A stretch of 17,565 bases of DNA, taken from Actinomycetes bacterium (GTDB taxonomy: Bacteria > Actinomycetota > Acidimicrobiia > Acidimicrobiales > JAMCPL01). Below, one piece after another: positions 12,870 through 17,565 of the stretch (position 1 is the first letter of the stretch; each line of letters begins with the position of its first letter). A model generated the notes under the pieces. The model had not been told where the DNA came from, made no database searches, and saw nothing but the letters and a program-made list of their open reading frames with translations. The translations under genes and the position numbers were made by a program. The DNA lies in NCBI GenBank assembly GCA_021846725.1, contig JAJZWK010000019.1:1-17565 (forward strand), read 5' to 3'.

Positions 12870-13544
12870 ATGGCAGATAAAACATCCGGAGTTGGTGGAA
12901 AACCCAAAACGGATACAGTCGTAGAAGCAGATGGACAACGAGAGAGCGTAACTTCCGTTCACAAGGGGGATAAGGTTCACACGGATATGGCTGGTTACAG
13001 AGATGATTTGGCCGAAGCTTATCAGGTGAAGAAGCCGGCTGCGCCAGCGGAGTTGGATACGCCAGCTGAATCGGCGGATCGGGCATCCATTGAGGCTGTA
13101 GATATCTTTTTGTTGATAGTCCATCTGGCGCGGGAGTTGCGCTGTTACGCTTCGCAGATACCAGATGATGTCCGAGACATGGTGAAGGGTGCGGGGCTTG
13201 CTCCTAGGCACATACATGCTCTCATACAGGTAGGTGCAGCCGGTCAGCTCAGTGTAAGTCAGCTCGCTGATCGTCTGGGAGTAGCGCTTACTACTGCTAG
13301 CCTGCTGGCTTCGCAGTTGGCAGCTGTCGGTCTAGTGGAACGTAAGGAGGACCCAGATGATCATAGGCGAACGTTGATTCAGGTTCCCGAGCGTTTTGGT
13401 GGTTATACCTCTGGGATGTTCAATGCCATGCTTTCCCCGATAGATCGCACTCTTGCTTCTACTGATGCCGCGGAGCGTCTGGCAGCTAAATCTTTTTTGA
13501 CCAGATTAGCTGAGTCGTTCTCGGAGAACGATAGTGCAACGTGA
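12870..13544 (+). CDS. MarR-family transcriptional regulator with long N-terminal tail
   Basis: 224-aa protein. Residues 1 to about 70 are charged, Pro/Ala-rich and likely disordered, an unusual extension for a family of typically 140-170 aa. From about 73 on is the MarR fold: a dimerisation helix (IFLLIVHLARELRCYASQI), the recognition part LSVSQLADRLGVALTTASLLASQLAAVGLVERKEDPDDHRRTLI (about 128-171, with the family wing motif ERxxDPxDxR) and C-terminal helices. It stands first in a plus-strand run followed by acyl-CoA genes and probably represses them in response to a CoA thioester or acid; this is inference from context. The ATG at 12870 has only TAGG at 9 nt. No internal Met gives a clean MarR-only start. 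An inverted CGTTCTC-G-GAGAACG lies inside its last codons (13516-13530). Confidence 0.88.
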   Translation: MADKTSGVGGKPKTDTVVEADGQRESVTSVHKGDKVHTDMAGYRDDLAEAYQVKKPAAPAELDTPAESADRASIEAVDIFLLIVHLARELRCYASQIPDDVRDMVKGAGLAPRHIHALIQVGAAGQLSVSQLADRLGVALTTASLLASQLAAVGLVERKEDPDDHRRTLIQVPERFGGYTSGMFNAMLSPIDRTLASTDAAERLAAKSFLTRLAESFSENDSAT

Positions 13545-13555
13545 GGCATTTCTCT

Positions 13556-13583
13556 TTGTAGAAAAGGTGATATTTGATATCAT
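13556..13583 (+). promoter_or_regulatory. Putative promoter of the acyl-CoA operon
   Basis: TTGTAG (13556-13561) and TATCAT (13578-13583) are 16 bp apart in the 65-bp gap after the MarR gene, predicting a start near 13590. A TGATATCA palindrome (13575-13582) overlaps the -10 and could be an operator. Confidence 0.35.
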
Positions 13584-13609
13584 ATAGGAAATAATGCAAT
13601 AATAGGAGG

Positions 13610-14494
13610 ATGAGCAGTAATCGCTATATGAGCGACCACATCTCCGATCACTCCTCTGAGTTATCCGATGGGGTATCCGAACCACTCGGTAACCAGGTAG
13701 TAGAAGGAGAAAACAATAATATTGTGTTACATAGAGATGGGGCTATAGCCGAACTAATAATCGACCGCCCATCTATGCACAATTCGCTTACGCCGAAGAT
13801 GATTGAAACGATAGTCGACGCGATCAACTTCTGTGAGAGTAGCTCGTCGGGTGTTTCAGTCATCATTATTTCGGGAAGTGGTGAAAGGTCATTTTGCACC
13901 GGATATGATGTAGGTGAATTGGTGAGTGGTGGAAGTGAAAACGCTGGGGTGGAGCGAGAGCGCGTCGATATACTTACTGAAAAGATACGATCTTCATCAC
14001 TACCGTTTGTAGCTGCAGTCAACGGTGATGCCATAGGAGCTGGTTGTGATCTTGCTCTAGCTTGTGATTTGAGGGTATGTCATGATGGAGTGAGGTTTGG
14101 CATGCCTCCAGTAAGACTTGGCGTACTTTCAGGATGGGGTGGTGTCCAGCGTATGATGCAGATTGCTGGTAGGGGTAATGCATCTGAGTTGCTTTTATTG
14201 GGGAGACCGATCAGTGCCAGGCGAGCCTATGAAATGGGGCTTGTAAACTCTATAGTATCGCAGCAAGCAGTGATGGAAGAGGCGAGACATCTGGCAGGTA
14301 TCATTGCTGTGAATGCTCCACTTTCAGTGAGTGGCACCAAACGTATTATGAATATATTATCGCAGGATAATATTTCAGAGGCTGACAAAGAAGAGATACG
14401 GGACATACACAGTAGAGTATGGAAGAGTGATGACGCGGCAGAGGGGCCCTTGGCATTTCGTGAAAAGCGTAAACCAGTATTTAAGGGAAAGTAA
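13610..14494 (+). CDS. Enoyl-CoA hydratase/isomerase (crotonase) family protein
   Basis: Crotonase-fold enzyme of 294 aa that acts on a CoA thioester. The oxyanion-hole segments CTGYD (96-100) and GDAIGAGCDLALACDLR (139-155) are present. The two acid residues of a true enoyl-CoA hydratase (Glu144 and Glu164 in the rat enzyme) correspond to Asp147 and Pro167 (FGMPPVRLG), so it may not be a classical hydratase. The first ~35 residues are Ser/Asp-rich and lie before the usual domain start (NIVLHRDGAIAELIIDRP). AGGAGG (13604-13609) abuts ATG 13610 with no spacing, while the next ATG (13628) is 18 nt away, so the true start is unclear. It is first of a tight run with the acyl-CoA dehydrogenase (30-nt gap) and the acyl-CoA ligase. 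Confidence 0.9.
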   Translation: MSSNRYMSDHISDHSSELSDGVSEPLGNQVVEGENNNIVLHRDGAIAELIIDRPSMHNSLTPKMIETIVDAINFCESSSSGVSVIIISGSGERSFCTGYDVGELVSGGSENAGVERERVDILTEKIRSSSLPFVAAVNGDAIGAGCDLALACDLRVCHDGVRFGMPPVRLGVLSGWGGVQRMMQIAGRGNASELLLLGRPISARRAYEMGLVNSIVSQQAVMEEARHLAGIIAVNAPLSVSGTKRIMNILSQDNISEADKEEIRDIHSRVWKSDDAAEGPLAFREKRKPVFKGK

Positions 14495-14524
14495 TCGAGG
14501 GATAAGAGGCAGGGAGAATGATCA

Positions 14525-15775
14525 TTGTACCTTGAACTGAATACGGACATAACAGATGAGCAGCGAGCTATCAGGGAGGTCACTCACCAGTTTGCAAGGG
14601 ATCGGCTTCGTCCGGTGTCGATGCAGTTGGATGCAATGGAGGCAGATGAGGTCATTGCAGGAGATTCTCCGTTGTGGGATGTCTTTGCCGAGTGGTATTC
14701 TCAGGGAAATCACCTTATTTTTATATCCGATAACGAAGGTGGAATGGGTGCTGGTCCGGTAGAGAAGCACCTTGTCTATGAAGAGCTTGGCTGGGGTGCA
14801 GTGGATTTAGGTATCAGCCTGGCAGTTGCTGCTTTTCCATTCACCTATGCCGCTCGCTACGGTACCTTGTTGGATCGCCCTTCGTTGCACCAAGAGATAC
14901 TTGCCCCTTTCCTGGAAGACAGGGAAGGTAAGGTAAGAGGCTGCTGGGCAATTACCGAGCCGACACATGGTTCAGATACACTTGGACCGGGATTTGAATC
15001 TTTTCATCAAAAGAATGCGGCTGGGAGTTGTCGAGCAGTGAAGGATGGTGGAGACTGGATCATCAATGGACAGAAGTCCTCATGGGTCTCCAACGGAACT
15101 ATAGCTACACATGCGTGCCTGTTTTGCACGATTGATCCGGATAAGGGTATGGCAGGAGGTGGTGTCGCCCTGGTGCCACTTGATCTACCAGGTGTGAGCA
15201 GAGGTAAGCCATGGCAGAAGATAGGCCAGAGAGGTCTGCCCCAGGGAGAGATATTCTTTGATGATGTCCGCATTCCTGAGAGGTACATGATTGTCGAAGG
15301 GGATCGCTATGAAGCTACAGTGGAGGCGACCATTGCAGGCGCTAATGCTGGCATGGGAGCGCTCTTTACCGGAGTAGCTCGTGCTGCACTTGAAGAGGCA
15401 ATTGCTTACAGTCGCGAAAGGGTTCAGGGAGGTAGAGTAATTTCGGAGCATCAACTGGTACAGCATATTCTCTTTGAGATGTTTAGCAAGGTAGAGAGTG
15501 CCAGGCAACTTTCCAGAGCAGCTATGGCATACAACGATACTCCAAACCCTCCATCGGTAGAACATTCAATTGCCTCCAAAGTGGTGTGTACGAGGACGGC
15601 ATTTGAAGTATCTAGTGATGCGATACAGGTGTTCGGAGCAACTGGCCTTACCAGAGGTATGCCTGTAGAGAAGTTTTTACGTGATGCCAGGATGTCTCTC
15701 ATTGAAGACGGTGTAAATGAGCTGCTTGGATTGGTTGCAGGCAATCATCTTTCTCGAGTTTACGAGCTTGCTTGA
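14525..15775 (+). CDS. Acyl-CoA dehydrogenase
   Basis: FAD-dependent enzyme that oxidises an acyl-CoA to the 2-enoyl-CoA, 416 aa. The N-terminal helical domain covers about 1-130. The middle beta domain has CWAITEPTHGSDTLG (139-153) and the WIINGQKSSWVSNG stretch (about 178-191). The C-terminal helical domain has QVFGATGLTRGMPVEKFLRDAR and then IEDGVNELL, where the Glu after Ile is the likely catalytic base (IEDG is a known variant of the YEGT form). The start is TTG at 14525, with AGGGAG (14511-14516) 8 nt upstream; an ATG at 14518 is out of frame. The TGA stop overlaps the ligase ATG by 1 nt, implying coupled translation. The chain length or type of substrate cannot be told. Confidence 0.93.
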   Translation: MYLELNTDITDEQRAIREVTHQFARDRLRPVSMQLDAMEADEVIAGDSPLWDVFAEWYSQGNHLIFISDNEGGMGAGPVEKHLVYEELGWGAVDLGISLAVAAFPFTYAARYGTLLDRPSLHQEILAPFLEDREGKVRGCWAITEPTHGSDTLGPGFESFHQKNAAGSCRAVKDGGDWIINGQKSSWVSNGTIATHACLFCTIDPDKGMAGGGVALVPLDLPGVSRGKPWQKIGQRGLPQGEIFFDDVRIPERYMIVEGDRYEATVEATIAGANAGMGALFTGVARAALEEAIAYSRERVQGGRVISEHQLVQHILFEMFSKVESARQLSRAAMAYNDTPNPPSVEHSIASKVVCTRTAFEVSSDAIQVFGATGLTRGMPVEKFLRDARMSLIEDGVNELLGLVAGNHLSRVYELA

Positions 15776-17400
15776 TGGTCTGGGCTAACTCTGTATTTAC
15801 GTCTTTAATGAGGGAACGCCAGTTGGCCCACCCTGAAGCTGTGTGGTTGCTGTATGGTGATGAGAGATACACTTGGCAGGAGTCGTGGAACAATGTGGAG
15901 AGGGCTGCCAATGGTCTGATTGATGCCGGTATAACGCCCGGTGACAGGGTAGGCATTATGATGTCCAACCGTCCTGAGTTTCTCTGGGTGCACATAGGAC
16001 TTTCCTTCATAGGTGCATCCAGTGTTCCGGTGAATACGGCTCAACGCGGCCCGGCACTCAAGCATATCCTTGCTGATTCCTCTGTTACAGCAGTAGTGGC
16101 AGACGGTGAAGTGATCTCACCATTGCGTGATGTGCTCGTCGACATTCCGAGTATTCGCGTGTTCGTAGGGGATGCACCTGCCGGTGATCTAAATATATCG
16201 CACAATATCGCAGGGATTACACTTGATAGTTTGCTTGCTCATAGTCCGGGTGAGCCGGATATAGATATGGGCAGCATTACAGGTGAAATACATTCATCTG
16301 GTAGCGCTTCAAATATTTCATCCAAGGCTGTTGCCGGGATACTCTACACTTCGGGTACTACCGGACCACCCAAGGGTGTAACGCCCAAGAGGGCGGATGC
16401 AAAGGGGTTTAGGCGGGTATTAAGTTCTCTTCAGGTGCGTCCCGGCGAAGTAATTTATACTGCTCTTCCCCTCTTCCATGGAAATGCCCTTGGCGTGTCC
16501 ATGCTTGGTTCAATCATGCTGGATGCTTCGCTTGCATTGGGTAAACGATTCAGCGCGTCGCGCCTATTCGATGAGTGTCGTAGATACAACGCTGTCGAAT
16601 TCAATACCCTTGGAGGTATGGTGTCGATGCTCTGTAAACAGCCCCCTCGGCCGGATGATGCAGATAATCCTGTGAGGACGGTCTTATCTGCAGGATGCCC
16701 AGTCGAGTATTGGGACTATTTTCAAAAGAGATTCAACGTCAAGGTAGTTGAGTGGTTCGGTATGGTGGATGCTCCGGGGTACCTTCTAAACGATGAAGGG
16801 CGGATCGGATCTATGGGTAAGCCTGCTGGTGACGTACTATTCAAGGTCGTAGACGATAATGGTGTAGAACTTTCTCCGGGAGAGGTAGGTGAACTTGTCC
16901 TGCATCATCCTTCGGGTCGTATGTCTGAATATCACAATTTGCCTGATGCTACTGATGACGCGTATCGGGATGGGTGGTTTCATACAGGAGATCTTGCAGA
17001 GACTGATGCTGACGGATATTTTTACTACCGGGGGAGGAAGAAAGAATCTATGAGAAGAAGAGGAGAGAACATATCTGCCTGGGAGATCGAGTCTGTGCTG
17101 AATAGGCATCCCGCAATTGTAGAGTGTGCGGCTCATGCCGTTCCGTCAGAGTTGGGCGAAGATGAGGTCAAAGTAGTGGTGGTACTGAAAAAGGGTGAGT
17201 ATCTCGATCCATCTGAGCTACTCCGATATTGTGAAGGAAAAATGGCTTACTATGCAATTCCAAGATATGTCGAGTATGTAGATGAGATAGAAAAGACCCC
17301 TACTCAACGTATTCGCTATGAGGAACTCAAAAAGAGAGGCATTACCAGTTCTACCTGGGATCGTGAAAAAGTTAGTTACCAGGTGAATAAAGATGTATAA
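15775..17400 (+). CDS. AMP-forming acyl-CoA ligase (ANL superfamily)
   Basis: Activates a carboxylic acid with ATP to an acyl-adenylate and then the CoA thioester; 541 aa. Core motifs are YTSGTTGPPKGV (191-202, phosphate-binding loop), PLFHGNALG (232-240), EWFGMVDAPG (326-335, where most members have YGxTE), GWFHTGDL (400-407) and the hinge RGRKKESMRRRGENISAWEIE (419-439). Near the C-terminus the usual PTGK with catalytic Lys is replaced by PTQRIRYEELKKRG, a form seen in carnitine/crotonobetaine-type ligases, as far as I recall. ATG 15775 overlaps the dehydrogenase stop (TGATG); a TTG one codon earlier is less likely. It has no ribosome-binding site of its own, so it depends on coupling. It probably supplies the CoA substrate for its two upstream neighbours. 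The acid is unknown. Confidence 0.93.
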   Translation: MVWANSVFTSLMRERQLAHPEAVWLLYGDERYTWQESWNNVERAANGLIDAGITPGDRVGIMMSNRPEFLWVHIGLSFIGASSVPVNTAQRGPALKHILADSSVTAVVADGEVISPLRDVLVDIPSIRVFVGDAPAGDLNISHNIAGITLDSLLAHSPGEPDIDMGSITGEIHSSGSASNISSKAVAGILYTSGTTGPPKGVTPKRADAKGFRRVLSSLQVRPGEVIYTALPLFHGNALGVSMLGSIMLDASLALGKRFSASRLFDECRRYNAVEFNTLGGMVSMLCKQPPRPDDADNPVRTVLSAGCPVEYWDYFQKRFNVKVVEWFGMVDAPGYLLNDEGRIGSMGKPAGDVLFKVVDDNGVELSPGEVGELVLHHPSGRMSEYHNLPDATDDAYRDGWFHTGDLAETDADGYFYYRGRKKESMRRRGENISAWEIESVLNRHPAIVECAAHAVPSELGEDEVKVVVVLKKGEYLDPSELLRYCEGKMAYYAIPRYVEYVDEIEKTPTQRIRYEELKKRGITSSTWDREKVSYQVNKDV

Positions 17401-17497
17401 AGATGTGTGATTCAGTAAAGATCGTGTTAGATCCTGATCCTTTAATGGGATGATAAAAATTTTAATTGAACATAGTGAACCTATAAGGAGGCCATGA
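17401..17497 (+). other. Short spacer after the ligase gene
   Basis: This holds a 10-bp tandem ATAAAGATGT overlapping the ligase stop, and AAGGAGG at 17485-17491. No terminator hairpin is seen, so transcription probably continues into the next gene. Confidence 0.4.
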
Positions 17498-17565
17498 TTG
17501 TCAAGTACCCATATTAGACCGTTGCCCAGCCTGGATGAGCTGGATACCGGGCCGTTTTGGGCGGC
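17498..17565 (+). CDS. Start of a probable DUF35 Zn-ribbon/OB-fold protein (partial)
   Basis: A TTG at 17498 stands 6 nt after a perfect AAGGAGG (17485-17491) and opens a frame to the window edge, starting MSSTHIRPLPSLDELDTGPFW. The RPLP...D...PFW pattern is typical of the N-terminus of DUF35 proteins, which have a rubredoxin-like zinc ribbon and OB fold and partner with thiolase-like or hydratase enzymes acting on acyl-CoA. The ATG at 17494 with the same ribosome-binding site ends after seven codons, so TTG is favoured. Only 22 residues are visible, so the family call is tentative, but it fits the acyl-CoA operon. Confidence 0.6.
   Translation, partial: MSSTHIRPLPSLDELDTGPFWA

Noticed and set aside
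12870..13217. Minus-strand frames over the MarR gene
   Set aside because: Shadow frames with unlikely composition; the plus strand has a clear MarR fold.
13516..13530. Palindrome CGTTCTC-G-GAGAACG as a terminator
   Set aside because: It lies inside the last codons of the MarR gene, is not followed by a T run and leaves a 1-nt loop. It could be an operator, but this is unsupported.
17494..17517. ATG start after AAGGAGG at the window end
   Set aside because: The frame stops after seven codons (MIVKYPY). The overlapping TTG at 17498 gives an open frame with DUF35-like sequence.

Overview
The window looks like chromosome from an actinobacterium of moderate G+C. The main evidence is a bacterial proteasome activator (Bpa/PafE, known only from proteasome-bearing Actinobacteria), an actinobacterial-type 6C small RNA, leaderless-looking starts and several GTG/TTG starts. 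Class Acidimicrobiia is a guess. I see no tRNA, rRNA, insertion sequence, phage gene or cas gene.

Left part (1-4340). A non-coding stretch with a G-rich duplicated motif precedes a zinc alcohol dehydrogenase (+). It meets a group-2 type sigma-70 factor (-) tail to tail, 1 nt apart. Next come an unrecognised basic protein (+), whose best ribosome-binding site serves an 8-codon frame closed by TGA, a convergent spacer full of small tandem repeats, and a conserved-looking hypothetical (-).

Centre (4338-8880). The replicative DNA polymerase III alpha subunit (dnaE, TTG start with a clear AGGAGG) lies downstream of bpa, both on the minus strand. The 3' end of each carries an exact short repeat (33 bp and 28 bp). 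In both cases the second copy lies exactly 71 bp from the first, although the two repeats are unrelated in sequence. This is the most unusual structure in the window.

Right-centre (9058-12560). A short-chain dehydrogenase (+), an Rrf2-type regulator (-), a phosphodiesterase/alkaline-phosphatase superfamily protein (+) and a LysR-type regulator (-) that overlaps the phosphatase gene tail to tail.

Right part (12560-17565). A sigma-70 promoter (TTGACA-17-CATAAT) drives a roughly 95-nt RNA with two hairpins, each with an 18-nt C-rich loop, the second acting as terminator; this fits the 6C RNA family. It is followed by a MarR-type regulator and what looks like an acyl-CoA catabolic operon: crotonase-fold protein, acyl-CoA dehydrogenase, acyl-CoA ligase (1-nt overlap) and the first codons of a probable DUF35 Zn-ribbon/OB-fold protein cut by the window edge. 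These would activate an unknown carboxylic acid to its CoA thioester, desaturate it and process the product. The substrate cannot be read from the sequence.
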